A DNA stretch of 64,000 nucleotides from Chryseobacterium sp. JM1 (GCF_000737715.1 NZ_JPRN01000012.1:62001-126000), one strand, 5' to 3'; positions 34,032-42,280 are shown, counted from the stretch's first letter. The notes: a model not told the origin generated them from the sequence alone. A program made the numbers and translations.

Positions 34032-34586
34032 ATGAGAAAAATTTTAACCGTATTTGGAATAGCAGCAGCATCTCTGGTGTATTCCCAGGGGATGTTTATG
34101 CTTAATAATTATTCCCCGCATGATTTCCACGGAAATCTGATGGCTATGAATTTCAATGGCTGTGTTCCTGCCGTGATGAATAACGATCCTGCCACGATGG
34201 TAGTTCCCGCCAATTCACACATGGGAAACAGTCTTGCATGGAAAATAGACAATTACAGAGATCAGTTCGCTTCTTCTCTATATCCTGTGAATAACTGGAT
34301 TGTAACTCTGGGAACAACATCTTCAACCATAAGATCTTGGAATCACGGCAGCCTTATGCCGGGCGGTGTTATTTCCAACAATACCCAATGGGCGACTTCA
34401 AAATTCCATATGTACTATGCCGGAACAGGAAACAAGGTAATCGGTTTCAATACCAATTTAGGAAACGCCACTCCTAACTCATGTATTACAAGCGTAGATT
34501 ATTTTTCCACTCCGGACGGTACTGCAGAATGGTTTACTATCTCAACAGGGAGTACAACAACAACTTATCTTCAAATATATCCATGA
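34032..34586 (+). CDS. Array secreted protein S8
   Basis: 184 residues. Signal MRKILTVFGIAAASLVYS, mature QGMFMLNNYSPHDFHGNLMA. Cys-1 is in FNGCVPAVMNNDP (GCVP instead of GCYP), Cys-2 in TPNSCITSVDYF. Blocks MVVPANSHMGNS, IDNYRDQFASSLYPVNNW, NHGSLMPGGVISNNTQW and TAEWFTISTGS; ends TTTYLQIYP. The stop TGA overlaps the ATG of T3 (ATGA), a tighter link than in the other L-S-T units. Confidence 0.88.
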   Translation: MRKILTVFGIAAASLVYSQGMFMLNNYSPHDFHGNLMAMNFNGCVPAVMNNDPATMVVPANSHMGNSLAWKIDNYRDQFASSLYPVNNWIVTLGTTSSTIRSWNHGSLMPGGVISNNTQWATSKFHMYYAGTGNKVIGFNTNLGNATPNSCITSVDYFSTPDGTAEWFTISTGSTTTTYLQIYP

Positions 34587-35140
34587 AAAAAACAGCAGCT
34601 TTATTATTGGGTTTAATGGGAATATTTTCCTCCGCACAAACTTCATCTTTTGTATTTAACAATTACAATGGGTATGATGCGGTTGGAAGACTGATGACCT
34701 GCAGCCCTACACCGGGACTTGTTCGCTATATGTACGCTTCGCCTAACGGATCTTTTGGTTCATATACAATGCCCGCAGGAATTTCTTCCTTCTATTCGTC
34801 ATTCGGAACTACAGGTTTAGCACCTTTTCCTATGAATATGAATTATTGGAATATCACAGATCCCAGCAACACAGCAAATAATGTATCCTATCCGTATAAC
34901 CACAGCTACATCACCTCTACGATGTCTTCCATCAACGAGTGGGCGTCATTTCACTTTTTCCTGATGGACAGTGCAGGAAATACGATAGACTCTTATCTTG
35001 TGGGAGATCCGAACGTGGCCATTAATGCCGGCGTCACTGCCAATGCTTATCAGGTAGGCCCGAACAGTGGTATAGAAGCCGAGTGGTTTACCATTTCAAC
35101 ATCTACCGGAAAGGTTACTTATTTCAGTATCTATCCATAA
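34583..35140 (+). CDS. Array secreted protein T3
   Basis: 185 residues from ATG 34583, overlapping the S8 stop by 4 nt (ATGA); a longer frame from 34481 lies within S8 and has no signal peptide. Signal MKKTAALLLGLMGIFSSA, mature QTSSFVFNNYNGYDAVGRLM. T blocks: VRYMYASPNGSFGSYTMPAG, SYPYNHSYITSTMSSINEWA, YLVGDPNVAINAG and EAEWFTISTSTGKVTYFSIY. It has one mature cysteine (MTCSPTPG), unlike T1 and T2. Last gene of the array; the terminator begins directly at its stop. Confidence 0.87.
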   Translation: MKKTAALLLGLMGIFSSAQTSSFVFNNYNGYDAVGRLMTCSPTPGLVRYMYASPNGSFGSYTMPAGISSFYSSFGTTGLAPFPMNMNYWNITDPSNTANNVSYPYNHSYITSTMSSINEWASFHFFLMDSAGNTIDSYLVGDPNVAINAGVTANAYQVGPNSGIEAEWFTISTSTGKVTYFSIYP

Positions 35141-35172
35141 AAAAAGCGGAGAACTTTCTCCGCTTTCTTTTT
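35141..35172 (+). terminator. Terminator of the L/S/T array
   Basis: AAAGCGGAGAA / TTCTCCGCTTT stem with T-rich tail, starting at the T3 stop. It separates the array from the convergent rnpB gene. Confidence 0.88.
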
Positions 35173-35199
35173 ATAAATAATTTTGTAGCCTGAATAAAA

Positions 35200-35526
35200 T
35201 CGCGAGAAGATCTGTAAGCCGGATTTTGTTCTTCCGAAGAAGTGCCTGTTATTTATCTGCGTCTTACATTGCTGCAAAACTTGAGCTGATTACCCCTCGG
35301 CTTTCAGGACGAGCCGCCCCTAATTTCCATTACTGAAAAGAACCGATATACTTATCATTGCACCGCAAAGAGTTTACCTGGTTTCACTACAGCCGAACTG
35401 TACCTGCTTTCTGTTGCACTTGTCCTACCCTCACGGGTGACGGATGTTATCCGCTTTGCTGCTCTATGGTGTCCGGACTTTCCTACCCCTGCCGAAACAG
35501 GAATCAACAAGCCGATTTTCTCGCGG
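35200..35526 (-). ncRNA. rnpB: RNase P RNA (bacterial class A-like)
   Basis: Catalytic RNA of RNase P, which matures tRNA 5' ends. On the minus strand the conserved core GTAGGAAAGTCCGGAC and the 3' element AAATCCGGCTTACAG are present, together with an ACAGAAAGCAGG-type segment and GTGAAACCAGGTAAACTC. The ends are set by the P1 helix: TCTCGCG at 35519-35525 pairs with CGCGAGA at 35201-35207. Length is about 327 nt, shorter than E. coli M1 RNA (377 nt) but usual for Bacteroidota. A -7 element TATCTTTG lies just upstream (35530-35537). It is convergent with the secreted-protein array. Confidence 0.93.
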
Positions 35527-35529
35527 TTG

Positions 35530-35537
35530 CAAAGATA
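35530..35537 (-). promoter_or_regulatory. -7 promoter element of rnpB (TATCTTTG)
   Basis: The minus strand reads TATCTTTGC immediately before the P1 helix of rnpB, a full match to TAnnTTTG. No TTG is visible at -33. Confidence 0.6.
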
Positions 35538-35547
35538 CGGATTATTT

Positions 35548-35795
35548 GTGATGATTTGACGATGTGGTGATTTGATGATGTGGTGATGTGGTGATGTGTT
35601 AATGCGGTGATGAGGAATATATGGATTGATTAGGAGAATATAATATTCAATAGGAATGGGCTTCAGGCCATTTAACTAAAAAACAATATCATTTCAACAA
35701 TCCTCCAAGTCTATTCAGACACATCACCGCATCAACACAACGCCACATCAACAAATTAACCCATCATCATATCAACAAATCACCGCATTATTATT
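35548..35795. repeat. TGATGTGGTGATG / CATCACCGCATCAAC repeat region
   Basis: From 35548 to 35615 the units TGATTTGACGATG, TGATTTGATGATG and TGGTGATGTGGTGATG are tandem-like. From 35718 to 35795 the complementary form (ACATCACCGCATCAACACA, CATATCAACAAATCACCGCA) appears, making a large imperfect inverted repeat around a unique centre. Related to the repeat at 876-934. No gene. Confidence 0.6.
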
Positions 35796-35817
35796 ATCTT
35801 CGTGCCATTATATATCT

Positions 35818-36309
35818 ATGACTTCGAGAGAAAAAGAATTTGCGCAGCTTATCAAAGATAATCAGGGCCTGATTATCAAAGTTTCGCGTCTGTATACCAA
35901 TTCTCTTGAAGATGAAGAGGACCTGTTTCAGGAGATCGTACTGCAGCTATGGAGAAGCTACGATTCTTTTAAAGGGAACTCTAAAATTTCTACATGGATG
36001 TACCGTGTAGCCCTTAATACAGCCATTACTCTTTTCAGAAAAAAAAGCAAAAGCCTACCTACCAACGAGTTGGATATCAACCACAGGGATTTTGTGGAAG
36101 ATGATGACGATAAGCAGCAGCAGATTTCTCTTCTGTATACCGTGATCAAAACCCTGCCCAATGTAGAACGAGCGATTGTAATGATGTATCTTGACGACCT
36201 GCCTTATAAGGATATTGCAGAAAACCTTGGGATCACCGAGGTTAATGCCCGCGTGAAAATGAACAGATTAAAGAAAACCCTTAAAGAACAGATGGAAAAA
36301 TATGCCTGA
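35818..36309 (+). CDS. ECF-type RNA polymerase sigma factor
   Basis: 163 residues. Region 2: DEEDLFQEIVLQLWRSYDSF and GNSKISTWMYRVALNTAITL; region 4 with a helix-turn-helix: NVERAIVMMYLDDLPYKDIA and LGITEVNARVKMNRLKKTL. The group resembles small sigma-70 ECF factors common in Flavobacteriia. Its stop overlaps the next gene by 8 nt, so the membrane protein at 36302 is the natural candidate for a partner or anti-sigma factor, although it lacks a recognisable anti-sigma domain. Confidence 0.92.
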   Translation: MTSREKEFAQLIKDNQGLIIKVSRLYTNSLEDEEDLFQEIVLQLWRSYDSFKGNSKISTWMYRVALNTAITLFRKKSKSLPTNELDINHRDFVEDDDDKQQQISLLYTVIKTLPNVERAIVMMYLDDLPYKDIAENLGITEVNARVKMNRLKKTLKEQMEKYA

Positions 36310-36976
36310 TTTTGATTTAGACAGCTTTAAGAAAACATGGCAAGAGCAGCCTGTTCAACCGAAATACGACAGCACTGAGATCCTTCAGATGCTGAACAGA
36401 AAGTCGCGCAATTATGTGAAATATATTTTCTGGATCAGTGTACTGGAGTTTTTATTCTTTTCTGTTTTAGGACTATTTTATTTCTTTCAGGATGAAGAAT
36501 CGGACAGTTTCCGCAAAATATTAGAAAAACTGGGCGCTCAGGAAGCTCCTGAGATAGAAACTAATTTTGACCATGCCTATTTAGCCATCAAAATTATAAG
36601 CTTACTGATCACGGCTTATTTTGTCCTGAAGTTTTATCAGAATTATCGCAAAATCAGGATTGAGGAAAACCTTAAAGGTCTCATAATAAGAATTATTAAA
36701 TTCAAAAAGACAGTCAATGCCTTTATTCTGATCAGCATTGCGCTGCTGGTTGCCTTTATGTTCGTCTTTACCGCATTTATTTTTTATGTACTGAATTCTC
36801 AGAATGTACAGCCTTCCAACTCCAATCTGATCATTGTTATTATCGGGATCATTGTAAGTACGGTACTTTGTGTACTTCTAATCTGGTTCTACTACAGACT
36901 TGTATACGGAATCATCATCAGAAAACTGGACAGAAATTTAAAACAGCTTAAAGACATAGATTCTCAGGAAAATTAA
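36302..36976 (+). CDS. Membrane protein coupled to the ECF sigma factor
   Basis: 224 residues, overlapping the sigma gene by 8 nt. The cytoplasmic N-terminus of about 40 residues (MPDFDLDSFKKTWQEQPVQP) is followed by four membrane segments: YIFWISVLEFLFFSVLGLFY, AIKIISLLITAYFVLKFY, AFILISIALLVAFMFVFTAF and LIIVIIGIIVSTVLCVLLIW. The cytoplasmic tail is charged (RKLDRNLKQLKDIDSQEN). The N-terminal DxDSFKKTWQEQ stretch is typical of the membrane partners of such sigma factors in Flavobacteriia; an anti-sigma role is inference. Confidence 0.8.
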   Translation: MPDFDLDSFKKTWQEQPVQPKYDSTEILQMLNRKSRNYVKYIFWISVLEFLFFSVLGLFYFFQDEESDSFRKILEKLGAQEAPEIETNFDHAYLAIKIISLLITAYFVLKFYQNYRKIRIEENLKGLIIRIIKFKKTVNAFILISIALLVAFMFVFTAFIFYVLNSQNVQPSNSNLIIVIIGIIVSTVLCVLLIWFYYRLVYGIIIRKLDRNLKQLKDIDSQEN

Positions 36977-37034
36977 TGCAAACAGGCATCAGTTCAAGAT
37001 TTTTCATTATTTTTATTCCACCAAATCTTAAACT

Positions 37035-38663
37035 ATGCCATTATCTTACGTCTATGGAGCTTCTTCGATTCCATTACTGGGACAAACCATCGGAGGAAAT
37101 CTTAAAAAGACTGTTGAAAAATACCCCAATCAGGAAGCCTTAGTCTGTGTTCATCAGGATTACAGGGCCACATATCAGGAATTTTATAATCAGACTACTG
37201 CTGTTGCAAAAGCTTTAATTTTTTTAGGGGCCAAAGCAGGCGACAGAATCGGAATCTGGTCTTCCAACCGCTATGAATGGGTACTGCTTCAATACGCAAC
37301 CGCCCGGATCGGAACCATACTGGTGAATATCAATCCTGCTTACAGAACACACGAACTTACTTACGTCATCAATCAATCGGGAATCCGTTCTATATTTTCT
37401 TCTTTAAGCTTTAAAACAAGCAATTATAAAGAAATGGTAGAATATGCCAAAGAAGTCTGTCCCAGCCTGGAACATGAAATTTTCTTTGATGACAACTGGG
37501 AAGATTTCCTGAACAACGGACAGGATATTTCAGATGACACACTTCACAGCTTTGAAGAACACGTACAGTTCGATGATCCTGTGAATATTCAATACACCTC
37601 AGGAACAACAGGTTTTCCAAAAGGTGTCACCCTTTCCCATCACAATATTTTAAATAACGGATATTTCATTGGGGTACGCTTAAAGTACTCACAAAACGAC
37701 CGGGTCTGTATTCCGGTCCCATTTTATCACTGTTTCGGAATGGTTATCGGGAACATATGCTGTACGGCTCACGGCGCCTGTATGGTGATCCCTAATGACA
37801 GTTTTGATCCGGATATTACGTTAAAAACTGTTTCTGATGAAAAATGTACTTCTTTATATGGAGTTCCAACGATGTTTATCGCCGAACTGGCGGTTAAGGA
37901 TTTTGAAACCTATGATTTTTCAAATTTAAGGACAGGGGTTATGGCAGGTTCAGTTTGCCCTCCTGAGATCATGAAAAAGGTGGAAAACCTTATGAACATT
38001 AAAGAAATGAGTATCTGCTACGGAATGACAGAAACCTCTCCTGTCTCTACCCAAACTTTGATCGGAACGCCCTTAGAAAAGCAGGTAAGCACGGTGGGAA
38101 CCGTTCAGGATCATCTGGAGATTAAAATCATTGACGAAAATGGAAAAACGCTGGAACGTGGCGAGCATGGCGAACTCTGCACAAGAGGTTATTCTGTGAT
38201 GCTGAAATACTGGAATGACCCCGAAAACACCAAAAAAGTACTGGATGATGCCCGCTGGATGCACACCGGCGATATGGCGGTAATGGATGATGACGGGTAT
38301 ATCACGATCTCCGGAAGGATGAAAGACCTGATCATTCGAGGTGGTGAAAATATTTCACCCAAAGAAATTGAAGACTTTTTATATACCTATCCGAATATTC
38401 TGGATGTACAAATCATAGGAATTCCGAGTGAAAAATATGGTGAAGAAGTGATGGCCTGGGTAAAGGTGAGAAAAGGTTTTGACGTAACGGAAACGGAACT
38501 TCTAGACTACTGCAAAGGAAGAATTGCTCATTATAAAGTTCCTAAATACTGGAAATTTGTGGATGAATTCCCGATGACAATCTCCGGAAAAATACGGAAA
38601 GTGGAAATGCGTGAGATTTCTATCAAAGAGCTGGAACTGGATAAATTGAAACAGCGTTCTTAA
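37035..38663 (+). CDS. AMP-binding acyl-CoA synthetase (fatty acid-CoA ligase type)
   Basis: 542-residue cytoplasmic ANL-superfamily enzyme, activating a carboxylic acid to acyl-AMP and then acyl-CoA. P-loop motif YTSGTTGFPKGVTLSHHN, A5-type motif CYGMTETSP, A7 WMHTGDMAVMDDDGYITISG, hinge ISGRMKDLIIRGGENISPKE and C-terminal catalytic Lys in MTISGKIRKVEMRE. The pattern and length fit medium/long-chain fatty acyl-CoA synthetases (FadD-like group in Bacteroidota). It is a single-gene unit 58 bp after the sigma partner gene, so linked transcription is possible. Confidence 0.92.
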   Translation: MPLSYVYGASSIPLLGQTIGGNLKKTVEKYPNQEALVCVHQDYRATYQEFYNQTTAVAKALIFLGAKAGDRIGIWSSNRYEWVLLQYATARIGTILVNINPAYRTHELTYVINQSGIRSIFSSLSFKTSNYKEMVEYAKEVCPSLEHEIFFDDNWEDFLNNGQDISDDTLHSFEEHVQFDDPVNIQYTSGTTGFPKGVTLSHHNILNNGYFIGVRLKYSQNDRVCIPVPFYHCFGMVIGNICCTAHGACMVIPNDSFDPDITLKTVSDEKCTSLYGVPTMFIAELAVKDFETYDFSNLRTGVMAGSVCPPEIMKKVENLMNIKEMSICYGMTETSPVSTQTLIGTPLEKQVSTVGTVQDHLEIKIIDENGKTLERGEHGELCTRGYSVMLKYWNDPENTKKVLDDARWMHTGDMAVMDDDGYITISGRMKDLIIRGGENISPKEIEDFLYTYPNILDVQIIGIPSEKYGEEVMAWVKVRKGFDVTETELLDYCKGRIAHYKVPKYWKFVDEFPMTISGKIRKVEMREISIKELELDKLKQRS

Positions 38664-38937
38664 TTTTTTTTGACACAAAGTTTTTAAATAAAATAATATT
38701 GACTTTGAGAAAGGCAAAGAATTCGACTCCGTCGCTGATGAAGCTCATGGATAAAGTGACTGCTTAGTCAGATCAATGAAATTGATCCACTTCGCTCACT
38801 TAAAATATTCAATGTTATAATAAGTCTTTGCGTTAAAAAAAGCCTCTCGCAGATTGAGCAAATCACGCTGATCTTACTGTTTTATCTATATTATTAATGC
38901 TCACTAATAATGCAGACAGATTTTATATTCAAAATAG
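38664..38937. repeat. Gap with degenerate dispersed repeat between convergent genes
   Basis: Contains TTTTGACACAAAGTTTTTAA, ATTCGACTCCGTCGCTGATG and AAGTCTTTGCGTTAAAAA, resembling the element at 12780-12960 (CGCAAAGAACGCAAGG, CTTCGTCGCTACGC, ATCTTTGCGCCTTAAA) in degenerate form. No coding region seen. Confidence 0.4.
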
Positions 38938-38962
38938 AAAAGCCCGGATATACCGGGCTTTT
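38938..38962. terminator. Bidirectional terminator between acyl-CoA synthetase and rpoN
   Basis: AAAAGCCCGG-ATATA-CCGGGCTTTT perfect stem with A and T tracts on both sides, 19 bp from the rpoN stop. Confidence 0.9.
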
Positions 38963-38981
38963 GCTTTTTATGGATAACTAC

Positions 38982-40445
38982 TTAAAGTTCTTTTCTTAAT
39001 CTTGCAACCGGAATATTCAGCTGTTCACGGTATTTAGCGATTGTTCTTCTGGCGATATTGTAGCCCTGTTCTTTCAGGATGACTACCAGAGCATCATCGG
39101 TAAGCGGTTTTCTTTTGTTCTCTTTCCCGATCACTTCCTGAAGATGCGTTTTAATTTCTTTGGTCGAAACTTCTTCACCATCATCGTTGGTAAGACTGTC
39201 TGAGAAAAGGTCCTTCAGATAAACGATTCCGTTGGATGTATCGGCATATTTGCTTTTTACCACTCTTGAAATCGTAGAAATATCAAATCCTGTGATATCT
39301 GCAACATCTTTCAGGATCATAGGTCTCAGAGATTTTTCATCACCTGTGATAAAATAATCCTTCTGGAATTTCACGATCGCTGTAATGGTTTGCAACAGGG
39401 TATTCTGACGCTGGTTAATAGCATCTATATACCATTTCGCAGCATCTAATTTCTGTTTGATAAACAATGCCGCCTGTTTGTGCTCTGAAGAGTTTTTATC
39501 ATGGGAATACGTGGTCAGAATGTCCTTATATTCTTCAGAAACTCTTAAGGTCGGAGCGTTTTTGCTGTTCAGCATTGGGATTACCACTCCATCTTTTACC
39601 TGGATCACAAAATCCGGAATAATTTCCTGGTTGATCGTGATGGTTTGTGTATCAAAGTTTCCTCCTACTTTCGGAGACAGTTTTGAGATCTCATCAAGGG
39701 CATCTTTAAGATCTTCTTCTTCGATATCGTACTTCTGAATGATCTTGTTGTAATGCTTATTGGTAAGCGCATCGAACTGATGTCTTAAGATATTGGCTGC
39801 CAGGGAAACTGCTTTATCGGAACTTACTTTCTTTTCGATCTGAAGCAACAGGCATTCCTGAAGACCTCTGGCTCCTACTCCAGGTGGATCCAGCTTCTGG
39901 ATGTAATTTTCCAGAATGTCTTCAACCTTTTCCTTAGTCGTATAAATTCCCTGTGAGAAAGCAAGATCATCTACGATCGCTTTGATTTCTCTTCTCAGAT
40001 AACCGTCCGTATCAAGGTTTCCGATCACGTATTCTGCGATCTTCTCGTCTTCGTCACTAATGTTCACCAGGTGAATCTGTTCCAGCAGATAGTCATATAA
40101 CGACTGTCCTTCCGTCAGAAGGCTTTCATTATCGAACTCTTCATCGTCCGGAGAATAGTTACTGGATGCAGTTTTATAATTGGGCTCGTCATCGTAGATA
40201 TACTCGTTGACGTCAAAATCTGTTTCAATGCTGGCTGTTCCTTCATCCTGATAAGCATCTTCAAGAGAAGAGAATTCATCTTCTTTTGGATCTTCCTTTA
40301 CAATTTCCAAAGCAGGATTCTCTTCTAGCTCCCGTTCCAGCTCCTCTTCAAATTCCAGGGTGTGAAGCTGGATAAGCTTCATCAGCTGGATCTGCTGAGG
40401 TGCCAGCTTCTGTCCTAACTTGAGTTGTAAGTGTTGTTTAAGCAT
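38982..40445 (-). CDS. rpoN: RNA polymerase sigma-54 factor
   Basis: 487 residues. N-terminal Gln/Leu-rich activator region (MLKQHLQLKLGQKLAPQQIQ), an acidic region II (about residues 45-120), core-binding domain (LDPPGVGARGLQECLLLQIE), the helix-turn-helix (DVADITGFDISTISRVVKSK) and the RpoN box ARRTIAKYREQLNIPVARLR near the C-terminus, which recognises the -24 element. No enhancer-binding activator gene is visible in this window. The stop is followed by the shared terminator 38938-38962. Confidence 0.96.
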   Translation of the reverse strand: MLKQHLQLKLGQKLAPQQIQLMKLIQLHTLEFEEELERELEENPALEIVKEDPKEDEFSSLEDAYQDEGTASIETDFDVNEYIYDDEPNYKTASSNYSPDDEEFDNESLLTEGQSLYDYLLEQIHLVNISDEDEKIAEYVIGNLDTDGYLRREIKAIVDDLAFSQGIYTTKEKVEDILENYIQKLDPPGVGARGLQECLLLQIEKKVSSDKAVSLAANILRHQFDALTNKHYNKIIQKYDIEEEDLKDALDEISKLSPKVGGNFDTQTITINQEIIPDFVIQVKDGVVIPMLNSKNAPTLRVSEEYKDILTTYSHDKNSSEHKQAALFIKQKLDAAKWYIDAINQRQNTLLQTITAIVKFQKDYFITGDEKSLRPMILKDVADITGFDISTISRVVKSKYADTSNGIVYLKDLFSDSLTNDDGEEVSTKEIKTHLQEVIGKENKRKPLTDDALVVILKEQGYNIARRTIAKYREQLNIPVARLRKEL

Positions 40446-40564
40446 ATTAGTCTTTGTGTTTTAACATAACATATTCTACGAATTTAATAAATTAATTCGA
40501 CAAAAAACACATTTAGCATGATTTTTGCATTACACTTATTAATATAATAAACTATTAGAACATA

Positions 40565-40597
40565 AAAAAGCCTTAATTTTTACATTAAGGCTTTTTT
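40565..40597 (-). terminator. Terminator after asnS
   Basis: AAAAAAGCCTTAAT / ATTAAGGCTTTTTTT stem with a 6-nt loop, 8 bp past the asnS stop. It also insulates rpoN. Confidence 0.9.
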
Positions 40598-40604
40598 TAT
40601 TGAT

Positions 40605-42053
40605 CTAGAATTCAGCGCTTTTCGGCGTTCTAGGGAAAGGAATCACGTCTCTGATATTGGTCATTCCTGTAACGAAAAGAACCAGTCTTTCCAACCCTAA
40701 TCCGAAGCCCGCATGTGGCACAGAACCGAACTTTCGGGTATCAAGGTACCACCAAAGCTCTTCTGCATCTACGTGCATATCTTCCATTTTCTGTTTTAAT
40801 ACGTCTAATCTCGCTTCTCGCTCAGATCCTCCGATGATCTCCCCGATTCCAGGGAAAAGAACGTCCATTGCTGCAACGGTCTTATTGTCATCGTTCAGTT
40901 TCATGTAGAACGCTTTGATTTCTTTCGGATAGTCGAACAATACTACCGGGCATTCAAAATGCTTTTCAACCAGGTATCTTTCATGCTCAGACTGAAGATC
41001 CGTTCCCCAGTTTTCCACCGGATACTGGAATTTTCCTTTTTTATTTTCTTTAGAGTTCAATAGGATCTCAATAGCTTCTGTATAGCTTACACGCTTGAAA
41101 CGCTTAGCGATAACGTTCTGAAGTTTTTCGATAAGACCTTCTTTTGCTCTGTCTTTTTCCGGTTTTGCTTTCTGTTCTTCTTCAAAACGGGTGTTCAGGA
41201 ATTCAAGATCATCTTTACAGTTGTCAAGAACATACTGAATCACATATTTTAAGAAATCTTCCGCAAGGTCGATGTTGTCTTCAAGGTTGTTGAATGCCAC
41301 TTCCGGCTCTATCATCCAGAACTCTGCAAGGTGTCTTGTCGTGTTTGAATTTTCTGCACGGAAAGTAGGTCCGAATGTATAAATTCTTCCTAATCCCATC
41401 GCTGCAGTTTCTCCTTCAAGCTGTCCTGAAACCGTAAGGTTGGTCTTTTTACCGAAGAAATCCTGTGCAAAATCAATTTCACCTTCTTCCGTTCTTGGCA
41501 TATTGTTCAGGTCAAAGTTGGTTACACCGAACATTTCACCTGCTCCTTCTGCATCTGCACCTGTAATCACCGGCGTGTTGATATAGAAAAACTGATTTTG
41601 GTTAAAGAATGAATGCACGGCAAAACTCACCGCGTGACGTACTCTGAAAACAGCTCCAAATACATTGGTTCTGAATCTTAAGTGCGCCTGCTCACGAAGT
41701 TTCTCTAAGCTGTGTTTTTTAGGCTGAAGAATCGTGTTCTGAAGTTCTTCTGTGAAGTTATCACCTAAGATGATGATCTTTTTAGCAATAATTTCTACTG
41801 CCTGCCCTGCTCCCTGGCTTTCCACCACTTCTCCGATTACTTTCAGGGAAGAAGCTGTACTGATCTTCTTAAGGATCTCTTCATCAAAATTTTCAAAATC
41901 AACAACTATTTGCAAATTATTAATCGTAGATCCATCATTAAGGGCAATAAAGCGATTGGCACGGAATGATCTTACCCATCCGTAAACAGTAATGTCATGA
42001 TGTAATACTTTCTTGTAATCCTGTAGGATTTCTTTAATCGTCTGCTTTTTCAT
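40605..42053 (-). CDS. asnS: Asparaginyl-tRNA synthetase
   Basis: 482 residues, class IIb synthetase charging tRNA-Asn. The N-terminal OB-fold (DITVYGWVRSFRANRFIALN) is followed by the catalytic core with motif 1 in FRTNVFGAVFRVRHAVSFAV, motif 2 FGPTFRAENSNTTRHLAEFW and motif 3 GFGLGLERLVLFVTGMTNIR, ending DVIPFPRTPKSAEF. The start at 42053 (MKKQTIKEIL) is preferred over a longer in-frame start at 42164 because a -7 element TAACTTTG lies at 42092-42099, between the two, and the extra residues are not protein-like. Confidence 0.96.
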   Translation of the reverse strand: MKKQTIKEILQDYKKVLHHDITVYGWVRSFRANRFIALNDGSTINNLQIVVDFENFDEEILKKISTASSLKVIGEVVESQGAGQAVEIIAKKIIILGDNFTEELQNTILQPKKHSLEKLREQAHLRFRTNVFGAVFRVRHAVSFAVHSFFNQNQFFYINTPVITGADAEGAGEMFGVTNFDLNNMPRTEEGEIDFAQDFFGKKTNLTVSGQLEGETAAMGLGRIYTFGPTFRAENSNTTRHLAEFWMIEPEVAFNNLEDNIDLAEDFLKYVIQYVLDNCKDDLEFLNTRFEEEQKAKPEKDRAKEGLIEKLQNVIAKRFKRVSYTEAIEILLNSKENKKGKFQYPVENWGTDLQSEHERYLVEKHFECPVVLFDYPKEIKAFYMKLNDDNKTVAAMDVLFPGIGEIIGGSEREARLDVLKQKMEDMHVDAEELWWYLDTRKFGSVPHAGFGLGLERLVLFVTGMTNIRDVIPFPRTPKSAEF

Positions 42054-42091
42054 TTGTTGATTATAAATTTTCGTATAAAAATTAACGTCTG

Positions 42092-42099
42092 CAAAGTTA
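42092..42099 (-). promoter_or_regulatory. -7 promoter element of asnS (TAACTTTG)
   Basis: The minus strand reads TAACTTTGC about 38 nt upstream of the asnS ATG. A TTG on the same strand is only 13 nt upstream, shorter than the usual spacing. Confidence 0.6.
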
Positions 42100-42249
42100 C
42101 AAAAAAACAGCGCAACTTGATGATTACGCTGTCTTTTTAAAAAACCATTTATCAAAATATTCAATCTAAAACTATGCTGTGGATATTATTTAATGTGAAT
42201 TGGGAAGGAAGGGAGCCCGAAGAGGGAAGCTGGAAGTTACTTTTGGACA

Positions 42250-42280
42250 TCCTTGGCAAGGTTTAAAACCTTGCCAAGGA
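42250..42280. repeat. Perfect 31-bp palindrome
   Basis: TCCTTGGCAAGGTTT, one central A, then AAACCTTGCCAAGGA: 15-bp arms, no mismatch. It lies in the 323-bp gap between asnS and the phosphotransferase gene (same strand), which is otherwise featureless apart from the asnS promoter. No T-run follows. Confidence 0.75.

Noticed and set aside
26456..35140. The array as a toxin-immunity (bacteriocin) island
   Set aside because: The lipoproteins are almost invariant while the partners vary, the opposite of cognate immunity. No toxin domain, leader or dedicated exporter is visible. Kept only as a remote alternative.
26834..35140. S and T proteins as aegerolysin- or actinoporin-like pore formers
   Set aside because: The opening I(I/V)NNY and beta-rich character are reminiscent, but the tryptophan and cysteine patterns of those families are missing. 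Needs a structure-based search.
7212..35140. Type IX secretion cargo
   Set aside because: None of the secreted proteins ends with a recognisable T9SS C-terminal domain (no late PNP-type motif and Lys-rich end).
35358..35570. Open frame of 70 residues on the plus strand
   Set aside because: It lies on the opposite strand of rnpB and arises from conserved RNA sequence.
35548..35795. CRISPR array
   Set aside because: The repeat units are short, irregular and lack unique spacers of constant length; no cas genes are near.
42054..42164. N-terminal extension of asnS
   Set aside because: The extension spans the -7 element TAACTTTG and is not protein-like; the start at 42053 gives the normal AsnRS N-terminus.
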